Shown here: positions 28,538-38,216 of the stretch, one piece after another
Numbering within the stretch: position 1 is the stretch's first letter
Layout: each line of letters starts with the position of its first letter
From: an uncultured Pelagibacteraceae bacterium
GTDB taxonomy: Bacteria; Pseudomonadota; Alphaproteobacteria; Pelagibacterales; Pelagibacteraceae
Assembly (NCBI GenBank): GCA_902591415.1
Contig: CACJAU010000001.1
Coordinates: 83,558-147,557, forward strand
Direction: 5' to 3'
Length of the DNA: 64,000 nt
Made by a program: the position numbers and the translations under genes
The notes under the pieces: model-generated
Told to the model about the DNA's origin: nothing
What the model saw: only the letters and a program-made list of their open reading frames with translations
The model's database searches: none

Positions 28538-28954
28538 TTAAACGTAAATTTTATCTGCTAAACCGTAACAAAGAATAGCGCTGATAATAACAAGAACGAG
28601 TGGAGCATATATTCCATCGTTTCTAGTTTTTTTAGTTAAACCTGTTTTATCAATTTTTAATGTATAAAAATTTACAACTAATATTGAAACATTCATTATA
28701 AAAACTAAGTTAAAGAAGGCCCAAGTAGCTTCTACTCCTCCTGATCTTATAAAAGCGATATATATTGCCATTAGAACAGTGGCAATCATAAATGAACCTG
28801 CAAATCTTGTAATTAAAGTTGCAGTTTTATCTACCCCTCTACCCTTTAGAAATTTTTTAGTATCAAAGACTAACTGGTAAGCGTAGCTACCAACTATAAT
28901 AAAATGTGCTAAGTAAATTATTAAATAAAATGCGTTTCCAAATTTATCTATCAT
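28538..28954 (-). CDS. Small multi-TM membrane protein
   Basis: 138 aa with about four hydrophobic segments; within a tight minus-strand gene string. Confidence 0.6.
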   Translation of the reverse strand: MIDKFGNAFYLIIYLAHFIIVGSYAYQLVFDTKKFLKGRGVDKTATLITRFAGSFMIATVLMAIYIAFIRSGGVEATWAFFNLVFIMNVSILVVNFYTLKIDKTGLTKKTRNDGIYAPLVLVIISAILCYGLADKIYV

Positions 28955-28959
28955 GTTTT

Positions 28960-29247
28960 TTATACTCCTTTAATTATTATTCCATTAGCAACTGAGTTTG
29001 CTAATCGAATTGGTTTTACTGGTTTATATTCCTCAGAGTCATACCACTCTAAAGCTTTTTCATAAGTTGGAAATTTAATTACTACCGTTCTAGGATATTT
29101 CCACTCACCATCTATAACTTTGTACTCCCCAGCGCGTACAAGGTATTCTCCTCCAAATTTTTGAACTGTAGGCACTACTTTCCCAACATATTCTTTGTAA
29201 GCTTCAGGATTTTTTACATTTATATTAGCTATAACGTATCCGCTCAT
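28960..29247 (-). CDS. DUF1330-family protein
   Basis: YVIANINVKNPEAYKEYVGKVVPTVQKFGGEYLVRAGEYKVIDGEW...FPTYEKALEWYDSEEYKPVKPIRLAN. Confidence 0.88.
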   Translation of the reverse strand: MSGYVIANINVKNPEAYKEYVGKVVPTVQKFGGEYLVRAGEYKVIDGEWKYPRTVVIKFPTYEKALEWYDSEEYKPVKPIRLANSVANGIIIKGV

Positions 29248-29630
29248 TAGCCTGCATAAATCGTTCTAGATAATTTTTCGATTTTTTCTTTTGAACCTTT
29301 AATTTGCTTATAAATAAATTTATTACACTCACCATTTTTAGCTTTATTAAAAGGCTTTCCATAAACTTTGTCCACATAAACATTCATGCCTTTGTTTATT
29401 TCATCATCCTTGACACCTTCAGATGTGAGGTATTCTCTAATTACCTTTACTGAAGCCAAAGCTAACTCCATGTTTTTAACTTCAATAGTCTCAGCTGGTA
29501 AAACAGCAGTCGCACTGTAGTGACCTAAACATTCTATTGTTTTTTCTTTTTGAGCTTTTGTAATGTGCCCTGCAGCGAAGGCTGGGCCTAAGTATAAGAA
29601 AGCTATCAAAACTGATAATTTTAATTTCAT
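29247..29630 (-). CDS. Secreted hypothetical protein
   Basis: Signal peptide MKLKLSVLIAFLYLGPAFA; two cysteines in the mature part. Confidence 0.55.
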   Translation of the reverse strand: MKLKLSVLIAFLYLGPAFAAGHITKAQKEKTIECLGHYSATAVLPAETIEVKNMELALASVKVIREYLTSEGVKDDEINKGMNVYVDKVYGKPFNKAKNGECNKFIYKQIKGSKEKIEKLSRTIYAG

Positions 29631-29715
29631 AATAAATCTTATTAAATATTTTTGTAGATTAACTATGTTAAAATTTTATTTCAGGTATGCAATTTGTCTA
29701 CAACTACAACAAGAA

Positions 29716-30720
29716 CTAAGGAATAAGAATGATTTTAGGGGCAACACAAGTACCATTATGGATTTCTTTAAATGCATTCGCGCCATTTTTGAGTTCTCTG
29801 TATTCAATCCAGTTTAATGAGCCTAATTTTTTATTGTGTAATAAATTGATAGTTTGTTGAAAATCTTTGTTTGTGTAGCAATAAGTTCCTACTAAAGTAA
29901 TTTCTTGTAAAGTTAATTTTCTAAAATTAAAAGTTCCGGCAGGTTGCGTTAAGCCTATATGTATAATTGATCCGCCCGGTGCGACTACTTCAATAGCTTG
30001 TTGTCTGCTTGCTTCTAGTCCAACGGAATCAAATACGATATCGAAACCATTTGAATTTATTATTTTATCATTTGGAGCAACATATTTTGCATCAAGATAT
30101 TTTGAACATTCATCTAATCTTTTTTTGTTAGGATCAGATAAAACTATATTTTTGCATCCTTTATCTTTAGCTAAAATTAAACCACATAATAAACCTATGG
30201 CACCTCCACCCTGAATTAAAACTCTACATTCTGATATAGGTTTTTTTAAAGTTTGTTCACCTAATAGTACGGCATGTAAAGACACTGCCGTTGGTTCCGC
30301 TACTGCGGCTTCTTTCGTATCTAAACCTTTTGGTATTTCGTAAATATTTTTATCTGGAATTGAAACATATTCTGCTAAACCACCTTCCCTTTTAATTGGT
30401 TTACTCATTCCTAAAATAGATCTTTCTGGACATAAATGTTCTCTACCCTGCTTACAATATTCACAATTTCCACAAGTGATTAATGGATTTAAAACAACTG
30501 TTTTATCTTTAAATTTTCCATTTTGAATAACTCCACTAACTTCATGACCTAATATAAGAGGTGGTATTCTTCTTTCATCATGTCCGTGATAAGCGTGCAT
30601 ATCAGAACCACAAATACCTGATGCTTGTATTTTTAAAATACTTTCACCTGGTTTTTCCGTTGGATTTTTTTCTTCTCTGTAAACTAATGTCTGAGTGTCT
30701 GTATAGACTAATGCATGCAT
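29716..30720 (-). CDS. Zinc-dependent alcohol dehydrogenase (MDR family)
   Basis: SGICGSDMHAYHGHDERRIPPLILGHEVSG, CGNCEYCKQGREHLC, VLIQGGGAIGLLCG. Confidence 0.9.
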   Translation of the reverse strand: MHALVYTDTQTLVYREEKNPTEKPGESILKIQASGICGSDMHAYHGHDERRIPPLILGHEVSGVIQNGKFKDKTVVLNPLITCGNCEYCKQGREHLCPERSILGMSKPIKREGGLAEYVSIPDKNIYEIPKGLDTKEAAVAEPTAVSLHAVLLGEQTLKKPISECRVLIQGGGAIGLLCGLILAKDKGCKNIVLSDPNKKRLDECSKYLDAKYVAPNDKIINSNGFDIVFDSVGLEASRQQAIEVVAPGGSIIHIGLTQPAGTFNFRKLTLQEITLVGTYCYTNKDFQQTINLLHNKKLGSLNWIEYRELKNGANAFKEIHNGTCVAPKIILIP

Positions 30721-32006
30721 TACTTCATGTAACCGTATTTTTTAAGTCTAACATCCCCTGTTCTTGCATGAGCTTCCATACCTTCATATCTTGAAAGTCT
30801 AGCCGCTGCTGCTCCTACTAGTTCTGTAGACTCTTTTGTCATTCTTTGGAAACTTAATGTTTTTATAAATTTTCCAACGAATAATCCTCCTGTATATCTT
30901 CCAGCACCTTTCGTTGGTAAAATATGATTAGTGCCAGAACATTTATCGCCATATGCAACTGTTGTCTCTTCTCCGATAAATAATGAGCCGTAATTTTTTA
31001 ATCTTTCATGAAACCATTTTAAATTTTTAGTTTGAACTTCAAGATGCTCGGGTGCATACTCGTCACTAATGGTAGCCATCTCCTCATCTGTATCACAAAG
31101 AACTACTTCTCCATAATCTCTCCAAGCAGCTTCTGCACTTGTTCTAGGCAATTCAGGAAGGTCCGCTATTAACTCTGGAACTCTCTTCATTACTTTGTCT
31201 GCGAGTTCTTTGCTAGTAGTATATAACCATGCAGGAGAGTTGTAACCATGTTCTGCCTGTCCGACTAAATCTACTGCTACTATTTCTGGATCAGCAGTTT
31301 CATCTGCAATCACAGCGATCTCTGTTGGGCCTGCAAATAAATCAATCCCAATCTTTCCAAATAAAATTCTTTTTGCTTCTGCAACAAATTGATTTCCAGG
31401 ACCAACAATTATATCTGCAGGAGCATTTTTAAATAAACCATTTGTCATTGCAGCGATTGCTGGTACTCCTCCCAAGTTCATTATGACATCAGCGCCACAC
31501 AAATCAGCTGTATAAACTATTGTTGGGTGTGCACCCACTCCAGCTTTTGGTGGACTACATGCAATTACATTCTTTACTCCTGCTACTTTGGCCGTAGTAA
31601 CGCTCATTACTGCTGAAGCGATGTGTGCATATCTTCCACCTGGAACATAACAGCCAGCTGTATTAACTGGTACTAATTTTTGTCCAGCATATAAACCTTT
31701 TGAAAGTTCTACTTCAAAGTCTTGTCCATAATTTTTTAATTGTGCTTCAGCAAACTTTCTAACACGATCATAAGCAAACTGAACATCGTCTTTTGTTTTT
31801 TGATCTAATGTTTTTTTTATTTCTTCAATTCTTTCTTTAGAAACAATAATTTCACCATCGTATTTATCAAATTTTTTTGTAAGGTCTATACATCCTTGTT
31901 CTTTTGACTTTTCTAAATCATTTAATAAACCCTGAACGATTTGAGCAGTTTTAGTATCATCTGTTGAAGATGTTTTTGGTGATTTTTTTAAATATTTAAT
32001 TGCCAT
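30720..32006 (-). CDS. Histidinol dehydrogenase-family enzyme, candidate sulfopropanediol 3-dehydrogenase (HpsN-like)
   Basis: YVPGGRYAHIASAVMSVTTAKVAGV, VGPGNQFVAEAKRILFG, CSGTNHILPTKGAGRYTGGLFVGKFIKTLSFQRMT; overlaps a TRAP transporter gene. Confidence 0.82.
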   Translation of the reverse strand: MAIKYLKKSPKTSSTDDTKTAQIVQGLLNDLEKSKEQGCIDLTKKFDKYDGEIIVSKERIEEIKKTLDQKTKDDVQFAYDRVRKFAEAQLKNYGQDFEVELSKGLYAGQKLVPVNTAGCYVPGGRYAHIASAVMSVTTAKVAGVKNVIACSPPKAGVGAHPTIVYTADLCGADVIMNLGGVPAIAAMTNGLFKNAPADIIVGPGNQFVAEAKRILFGKIGIDLFAGPTEIAVIADETADPEIVAVDLVGQAEHGYNSPAWLYTTSKELADKVMKRVPELIADLPELPRTSAEAAWRDYGEVVLCDTDEEMATISDEYAPEHLEVQTKNLKWFHERLKNYGSLFIGEETTVAYGDKCSGTNHILPTKGAGRYTGGLFVGKFIKTLSFQRMTKESTELVGAAAARLSRYEGMEAHARTGDVRLKKYGYMK

Positions 32007-33330
32007 ATAAAAGTGTCGGTAACCACAATGCTATTTGTGGAAATATAACTATTAATATTAATCCAATTAATTGTAAAACCATAAATTGCATCATTCCAAA
32101 ATATATATCTTTTAAATCCCACTCAGGTACAACTCCCTTTAAGAAATAGGCCGATAAGGCAACAGGCGGTGAAAGCCAACAGGTCTGAAGATTTACTGCG
32201 ACTAATATAGCAAACCAAGTTAAATTAAAACCAAGCGCTTCAACTAAAGGTAAAATAATTGGAATTATAATCATAACTATGGGTACCCACTCTAAAGGCC
32301 AACCAAGTAAGAAAATCATCACCATTATCATCGCCAAAATTAAATACTTATTCATTTCCAGACCAAGTAAAAACTCAGTTAGTAAAGTAGGTGTACCTAA
32401 TCTAGCAAATACAGCTCCGAAGAAGTTTGAGGCAGCTACTAGTACCATTATAAGAGCAGTTATTTCTAAAGTTTTAACAAGGGCCTCTTGTAATTTAGGA
32501 AGAGTTAATTTTTTATAAGCGAGTGATAATAAAAGTGCTCCCATCGCTCCACAGCCAGCAGCCTCTGTAGGTGTTGCAAAACCTAATAATATACTTCCAA
32601 GTGCTGCGAAAACTAATGCTGCTGGTGGAACAAGACCTAATAAAAATTCTATCCAAACTTTTTTCATACTAGTTGGTCTCATTTCTTCAGGTAATGGTGG
32701 GCCTAGCTTTGGATCTAACATACATCTAATTGTTGTGTATGCAGCAAACAATGATGCTAAAAGTATCCCAGGTAATATTGCTGCAGCAAATAAATCGATA
32801 ACAGGTATTTCCATGATTGGTCCCATCACAACAAGCATAATGCTTGGTGGTATTAAAATTCCTAATGTTCCCCCTGCTGTAATGGTTCCAGCAGCAAGCT
32901 GAACATTATAACTAGATCTATTCATAGATTTAGCGGCCATAATTCCTAAAATTGTTACCGAAGCTCCAACTATTCCTGTCGCTGCAGCAAAAATCACAGA
33001 AACAAATAAAACTGCGTAATAAAGTGATCCTCTAACTCTAGCTAACATAAGTTGGAATGCTGAAAACAATCTTTCCATCAAACCAGCTTGCTCCATCATA
33101 ATTCCCATGAAGACAAAGAGTGGTACGGCGGCGAGGGTTTGTTCGGTCATGACCATCGAAAATTGTAAGGTCATTAAGTAGAAAACTAGTTTACCAAAGC
33201 CTAAATATCCAAATACAAAACCTAAAAAAATTAAAGTAAAAGATATTGGAAATCCAACAAAGATAGCAAAAAGCATTACTCCAACTAAAATGATACCTAA
33301 TACCGCTGGATCAATTAATTCTGCTATCAT
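31996..33330 (-). CDS. TRAP transporter large permease (DctM)
   Basis: Hydrophobic, VPLFVFMGIMMEQAGLMERLF, GTLGILIPPSIMLVVMGPI. Track ORF extends to 33351; ATG at 33330 (MIAELIDPAV) overlaps the dctQ stop. Confidence 0.92.
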   Translation of the reverse strand: MIAELIDPAVLGIILVGVMLFAIFVGFPISFTLIFLGFVFGYLGFGKLVFYLMTLQFSMVMTEQTLAAVPLFVFMGIMMEQAGLMERLFSAFQLMLARVRGSLYYAVLFVSVIFAAATGIVGASVTILGIMAAKSMNRSSYNVQLAAGTITAGGTLGILIPPSIMLVVMGPIMEIPVIDLFAAAILPGILLASLFAAYTTIRCMLDPKLGPPLPEEMRPTSMKKVWIEFLLGLVPPAALVFAALGSILLGFATPTEAAGCGAMGALLLSLAYKKLTLPKLQEALVKTLEITALIMVLVAASNFFGAVFARLGTPTLLTEFLLGLEMNKYLILAMIMVMIFLLGWPLEWVPIVMIIIPIILPLVEALGFNLTWFAILVAVNLQTCWLSPPVALSAYFLKGVVPEWDLKDIYFGMMQFMVLQLIGLILIVIFPQIALWLPTLLYGN

Positions 33331-33944
33331 TTTTTTTCTTCTCCAGGCCACTCACCTTTTTTAGCAGCCCAATAACTTTTAAGTAATTCTGACACGCCTT
33401 GAATTAAAAGAAATATTATACCTATCAATAAACAGGTTTTTATAGGCCACATAAATGGCATCCAAGTTGTATCCATTCCTCTTTCACCTCTTCGAATTGA
33501 CTCTTCGACATATCCTAGAGTCATGTAAAGAAAGACTAATAACCCTGGAAAATAAAATAAAATATATAACCAAAAATCTACAAGACCTTGATTTTTAGTT
33601 TTAAAATTTCTGTATAAAAAATCTGCTCTTATGTGAACTCCTTTGGAGAGAGCGTACCCTGCTCCTAACATAAATAGAGCCCCATATAAAAATCTACTCA
33701 TATCGTAAGCCCAAATTGTTGGAGCTAAAAATAATTTTCTCATAATAACTTCATAAGTCATTGCTAAAATTAAAGGCATAAGGATCCAACAAACTACATT
33801 GCCTACACGTTTGCTGAATTTATCTATTGAAGTAATAGTATTAGCCATCCAGGCTGGCATATCAGCTGGCATTTTACCTGAACCGCCGCGTCTTTCGGCA
33901 ATCATTTCATCTGAAATGTCTATTTTTGGTGGCTTATCATTCAT
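33327..33944 (-). CDS. TRAP transporter small permease (DctQ)
   Basis: Multi-TM, KGVHIRADFLYRNF; between DctM and DctP. Confidence 0.88.
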   Translation of the reverse strand: MNDKPPKIDISDEMIAERRGGSGKMPADMPAWMANTITSIDKFSKRVGNVVCWILMPLILAMTYEVIMRKLFLAPTIWAYDMSRFLYGALFMLGAGYALSKGVHIRADFLYRNFKTKNQGLVDFWLYILFYFPGLLVFLYMTLGYVEESIRRGERGMDTTWMPFMWPIKTCLLIGIIFLLIQGVSELLKSYWAAKKGEWPGEEKK

Positions 33945-33960
33945 AATCTTGTCCTAAAAA

Positions 33961-33989
33961 ATTAGAGCGGACTGTTAAGTCCGCTCTAA
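33961..33989 (-). terminator. Intrinsic terminator/attenuator between dctP and dctQ
   Basis: TTAGAGCGGAC-tgttaa-GTCCGCTCTAA, followed on the minus strand by TTTTTT. Confidence 0.85.
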
Positions 33990-34012
33990 AATATTTTTAA
34001 AGTTTTTGCTTA

Positions 34013-35107
34013 TTACTTTAATGTCGCCGCGTGAGCCATTCCTAGCTTAGCGTTTGACATTTGAGCACCACTCCAGAATGGTACAGCAATATCAGCAAAT
34101 TCTTTCATTGATTTGTAAACTTTAGCGAAGAATTTATTTTCCGCTGCGTTTTTGTTTAATGTTTTCTTTGCTGCTGCCATATATTCTTTAAAGTAGTCTG
34201 TTGGAGTATCTTCTAAAATTACTCCGTGCTTAGTAGTTAACTCTCTTAAAGCTTTTCCATTTTCATAGATTCTGTAGCTTAAAGATTTTGCTAATGAAGC
34301 ATTTGCAGCTACTTCAAGAGATTTTTTCTCATGAGCAGTCATTTTTTTGTAAGTTTTTCCAGTTATATAAAAGTCAGCATTTACTACTACTTGGTGTAAA
34401 CCTTGTAGGTAATAGTGTTTTAGTACTTTTTGGAAACCAAATGTTAAATCTGGTTTTGGACAACACCATTCTGCTGCATCAATAGTACCTGCTTGTAATG
34501 CTGGAAGAATATCTCCACCACCCATTGCTACAGATGCAATACCGATATCTTTATATGTTTGACCAGGAATTCCTGGAGGTGTTCTGAATTTATATTTTCT
34601 AAAATCAGCCATGTCTTTAATTGGTTTTGGAAACCAACCTAAAGCTTCTGGGCCAACTGGTTGAAGCATAAATCCTTTAATGTCTCTACCCATTTCTTTC
34701 CATAGTTGGTCGTATAATTCTTTACCTCCACCATATTGGAACCAAGATAAAAACGCTAAATTATCTATACCTACTCCACCACCTGCTACTGGCGAACCAA
34801 ATAACATGGCAGCTGGGTGATCTCCAGACCAATAGTGTGTCCATGCGAAACCACAATCAATTAATCCTTTATCAACCGCATCTAAAGTCTCTTTTACTCC
34901 TACAACAGCACCCGCTGGTAAAATCTCAAACTTTAAAGATCCATCAGTAAGCTCTGTTACAGTGTCAGTAAAGTCCTTCAACATTTTCACTTCATCAGCT
35001 TTAGTGTTAAGAACGGTCTGACATTTTAGAGTTTTTGCATTTGCTGAAGTCATAGAGAATCCTACAAGTACAGCTAAACCAAAAACTACAGATAATAATT
35101 TTTTCAT
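34013..35107 (-). CDS. TRAP transporter substrate-binding protein (DctP)
   Basis: Signal peptide, FRTPPGIPGQTYKDIGIASVAMGGGDILPALQAGTIDAAEWCCPKPDLTFGFQ. Confidence 0.92.
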   Translation of the reverse strand: MKKLLSVVFGLAVLVGFSMTSANAKTLKCQTVLNTKADEVKMLKDFTDTVTELTDGSLKFEILPAGAVVGVKETLDAVDKGLIDCGFAWTHYWSGDHPAAMLFGSPVAGGGVGIDNLAFLSWFQYGGGKELYDQLWKEMGRDIKGFMLQPVGPEALGWFPKPIKDMADFRKYKFRTPPGIPGQTYKDIGIASVAMGGGDILPALQAGTIDAAEWCCPKPDLTFGFQKVLKHYYLQGLHQVVVNADFYITGKTYKKMTAHEKKSLEVAANASLAKSLSYRIYENGKALRELTTKHGVILEDTPTDYFKEYMAAAKKTLNKNAAENKFFAKVYKSMKEFADIAVPFWSGAQMSNAKLGMAHAATLK

Positions 35108-35147
35108 TATTTCCCCCGTTTTTTATTAATAAAAAACAGAATTAAAC

Positions 35148-35165
35148 CTCTAATGTATATTAGAG
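35148..35165. repeat. Inverted repeat CTCTAAT-GTAT-ATTAGAG in a divergent promoter region
   Basis: Perfect 7-bp arms between dctP (-) and the GMC gene (+); possible operator. Confidence 0.4.
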
Positions 35166-35248
35166 TCAAACCAAAGTAGCTAAACCTGGAGTTGAATTAG
35201 TCATATTAGCATGTATGAGTTTTCTCAAGTATAAGTTAAATTCTGATC

Positions 35249-36856
35249 ATGGATGAATTTGATTTTGTAATTATTGGAGCTGGTTCAGCAGGATGTGTGC
35301 TTGCAAACAGATTAAGTGCAAATCCAAATAACAAAGTTCTTTTATTAGAAGCAGGTGGCAAAGATACTTATCCATGGATCCATATTCCAGTTGGATATTT
35401 TAAAACAATGCATAACCCCAAAGTTGATTGGTGTTTTCATACTGAAAAAGATGAGACCATGAATAATAGATCAATAAGATATCCTAGGGGAAAAACATTA
35501 GGCGGAAGTTCTTCTATCAATGGACTTCTTTGGATTAGAGGTCAAAGTAATGATTATGATAATTGGAGACAACAAGGTAATGCTGGCTGGGGGTGGGATG
35601 ATGTTTTCCCTTATTTTTTAAAATCAGAAAATAACGAACTCGGTCCTAATGAATTCCATAATGACAAAGGTCCAATAACTGTTTCAAATAAGAAAATTAA
35701 TTTAGACATGTTGGAAGAATTTCAAAATGCGGCAGAGGAAACAGGAATTCCTAGAACAGAAGATTTTAATACAGGGGACAATTTTGGTATCGGTTATTTT
35801 CAATTTACAACAAGTCGAAATAAATTATTAAAATTACGTTGTAGTGCTGCTAAAGGATATTTAAATCCAGTAAAGCATAGATCCAATTTAAAAATTATTA
35901 CTAAAGCTCATGTTCAAAAAATAAATTTTGAAGGAAAAAAAGCAACTGGTGTAAGCTATTATCAAAAAGAAAAAGTAATTACAGTTAAAGCTAATAGAGA
36001 GGTGATTTTATCAGCTGGTTCTATTGGTTCCCCACATATTTTACAAGTTTCTGGTATTGGTGACGCTGATAAATTGAAAAAATACGGTATAGAAACTATT
36101 CATGAATTAAAAGGTGTAGGGAGAAACTTACAAGATCATTTAATGTTTAGACCAGTATACAAAGTGAAGAATTTAAAATCTTTAAATAGTAAGATTAATA
36201 GTCTGATTGGAAACTTTTTTATAGGATTGGAGTATATTTTTAAACAAAGTGGTCCAATGACAATGGGCGCCAGTCAAGTATGTGGTTTTGTTAAAAGCGA
36301 TCCATCCAGAGCCACTCCAAACTTGCAATTTCATGTTCAGCCAATTAGCACCGATATTTTAGGAGCAACAAAAATGCATGACTTTGACGGAATAACTCCT
36401 ACAGTTGCTAATGTAAGACCCACAAGTAGAGGGGAGATTAATATAGCAAGTAATGACAGTAGAGATAATCCAAAAATTAAAATGAATTACTTGTCTACTC
36501 AAGATGATAGAGATGTTGCGGCTAAAGCACTGAAAATTGTAAGAAATATAATGCTGAATACTAAAACATTTAAAAAATATGAGCCTGAAGAATATAGACC
36601 AGGTTCGCATATTACTGATGATGAGGAACTAGTTAAAGCCGCTAGTGATCATGCTCAAACTATTTTTCATCCTGTAGGGACATGTAAAATGGGTAAAGGT
36701 GATGAGGCAGTAGTTAATGATAAATTGCAAGCACATGGAATACAAAATTTAAGAGTTGTGGATGCATCCATTATGCCCAATATAACCTCAGGTAATACCA
36801 ATGCACCAACAATAATGATTGCGGAAAAAGCCTCGGACATGATACTTAACAAGTAG
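35249..36856 (+). CDS. GMC-family FAD oxidoreductase (choline dehydrogenase-like)
   Basis: [58 protein letters not shown]. Confidence 0.93.
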   Translation: MDEFDFVIIGAGSAGCVLANRLSANPNNKVLLLEAGGKDTYPWIHIPVGYFKTMHNPKVDWCFHTEKDETMNNRSIRYPRGKTLGGSSSINGLLWIRGQSNDYDNWRQQGNAGWGWDDVFPYFLKSENNELGPNEFHNDKGPITVSNKKINLDMLEEFQNAAEETGIPRTEDFNTGDNFGIGYFQFTTSRNKLLKLRCSAAKGYLNPVKHRSNLKIITKAHVQKINFEGKKATGVSYYQKEKVITVKANREVILSAGSIGSPHILQVSGIGDADKLKKYGIETIHELKGVGRNLQDHLMFRPVYKVKNLKSLNSKINSLIGNFFIGLEYIFKQSGPMTMGASQVCGFVKSDPSRATPNLQFHVQPISTDILGATKMHDFDGITPTVANVRPTSRGEINIASNDSRDNPKIKMNYLSTQDDRDVAAKALKIVRNIMLNTKTFKKYEPEEYRPGSHITDDEELVKAASDHAQTIFHPVGTCKMGKGDEAVVNDKLQAHGIQNLRVVDASIMPNITSGNTNAPTIMIAEKASDMILNK

Positions 36857-36858
36857 TC

Positions 36859-37452
36859 ATGCTTGCTGAATTATTTACTCCTGAACAAATAACTATATTA
36901 ACTCAAATCATTTTTATTGATCTTGTTTTAGCAGGTGATAATGCAATTATCATTGGAATGGTTGCTTCTAAGTTTCCACCAGATCAAAGAAGAAAAGTTA
37001 TTTTTTGGGGAATTGGAGGGGCGGTTATTTTAAGAATAATTTTAACTCTTCTCACAGCTTATTTATTACAAATTACAGGTCTAAGACTTATTGGTGGAAT
37101 TTTATTATTGTATATTGTCTATAAGCTTTATGTTGATGTAATCAAAGGTGCTACAAAAAATGAGGATATAAAAGTTGATAATTCAAGTTTTCTTAAAGCA
37201 ATTTGGACTGTACTTTTAGCGGATTTTACTATGAGTTTAGATAATGTTCTCGGTGTTGCGGGAGCTGCTGGTCATCATTATCACTTATTAATTTTTGGAT
37301 TAGTTCTATCAATAATATTAATGGCTGTTGCGGCAAATCTAATTTCTGGTTGGATTAAGAAATATAAATGGATTGCTTGGATAGGATTGTTAGCTATTTT
37401 AGTTGTTGCTATTGAATTGATATATACAGATATTAAAACTTTAATACTTTAA
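36859..37452 (+). CDS. TerC/YjbE-family integral membrane protein
   Basis: DLVLAGDNAIIIGMVASKFPPDQRRK, LADFTMSLDNVLGVAGAAGHH. Confidence 0.9.
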   Translation: MLAELFTPEQITILTQIIFIDLVLAGDNAIIIGMVASKFPPDQRRKVIFWGIGGAVILRIILTLLTAYLLQITGLRLIGGILLLYIVYKLYVDVIKGATKNEDIKVDNSSFLKAIWTVLLADFTMSLDNVLGVAGAAGHHYHLLIFGLVLSIILMAVAANLISGWIKKYKWIAWIGLLAILVVAIELIYTDIKTLIL

Positions 37453-38216
37453 TGTTAAAAAAAATAAATCTTAAAAATAAAACAGCTCTAGTAACCGGAG
37501 CTGGTAAAGGTCTTGGGAAAGCTTGTGCCATTGCTTTAGCTGAGGCAGGAGCGAAAGTAATTATATTAAGTAGAACGAAATCTGACCTTATTAAAGTAAA
37601 CAAAATTATAAAAAGAACTAAAGGTTCAAGTCAATTATTTGTTTGTGATGTAACAAAATTAGAAGATTTGACAAAAGTTTTAAGAAAAATTAATCGATTG
37701 GATATCTTAGTAAACAATGCCGGAAATAATAGACCTCAACATTTTACAAAAGTAAGTCAAGAAAATATGGAATACCTTACTAATTTAAATATGAAAGCTG
37801 CATTCAACGTTGCTCAATTATGTTCTAAAAAAATGGTTGAAGCGAAAAATAGAAAGAAAATTGGTGGATCTATCATTCATATGTCCTCTCAATTAGGTAG
37901 AGTTGGGTGTGAGGGGCGAAATGTTTACAACATGAATAAATTTGGAATAGAAGGTCTTGCCAGAGGTATGGCATGTGAATTAGCTCCTTTTAATATTAGG
38001 GTAAATACTGTCTGCCCTACTTTTGTGGAAACACCAATGGTCAAAAAATTTTTTAAAAACAAAAAATTTAAAAATAAAATGCTTAAAAATATTCCATTGG
38101 GAAGAGTTGCAAAAGAAAGTGATGTTGCAACGGCAGTAGCTTTTCTAGCTGCCAATTCATCTGAAATGATAACTGGAACATCTTTAATAGTAGACGGAGG
38201 TTGGACAGCGCAATAA
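37452..38216 (+). CDS. SDR-family oxidoreductase
   Basis: TALVTGAGKGLGKACAIALAEAG, NNAGNNRP, YNMNKFGIEGLARGMA. Confidence 0.9.
   Translation: MLKKINLKNKTALVTGAGKGLGKACAIALAEAGAKVIILSRTKSDLIKVNKIIKRTKGSSQLFVCDVTKLEDLTKVLRKINRLDILVNNAGNNRPQHFTKVSQENMEYLTNLNMKAAFNVAQLCSKKMVEAKNRKKIGGSIIHMSSQLGRVGCEGRNVYNMNKFGIEGLARGMACELAPFNIRVNTVCPTFVETPMVKKFFKNKKFKNKMLKNIPLGRVAKESDVATAVAFLAANSSEMITGTSLIVDGGWTAQ

Noticed and set aside
28094-28578. Plus-strand ORFs 28094-28348 and 28306-28578
   Set aside because: Antisense to GYD and ABM-like genes that sit in a consistent minus-strand string.
30720-32006. Biosynthetic histidinol dehydrogenase (HisD)
   Set aside because: Family is right, but operon with a TRAP transporter and Zn-dehydrogenase near suyAB fits HpsN better; needs a tree to settle.
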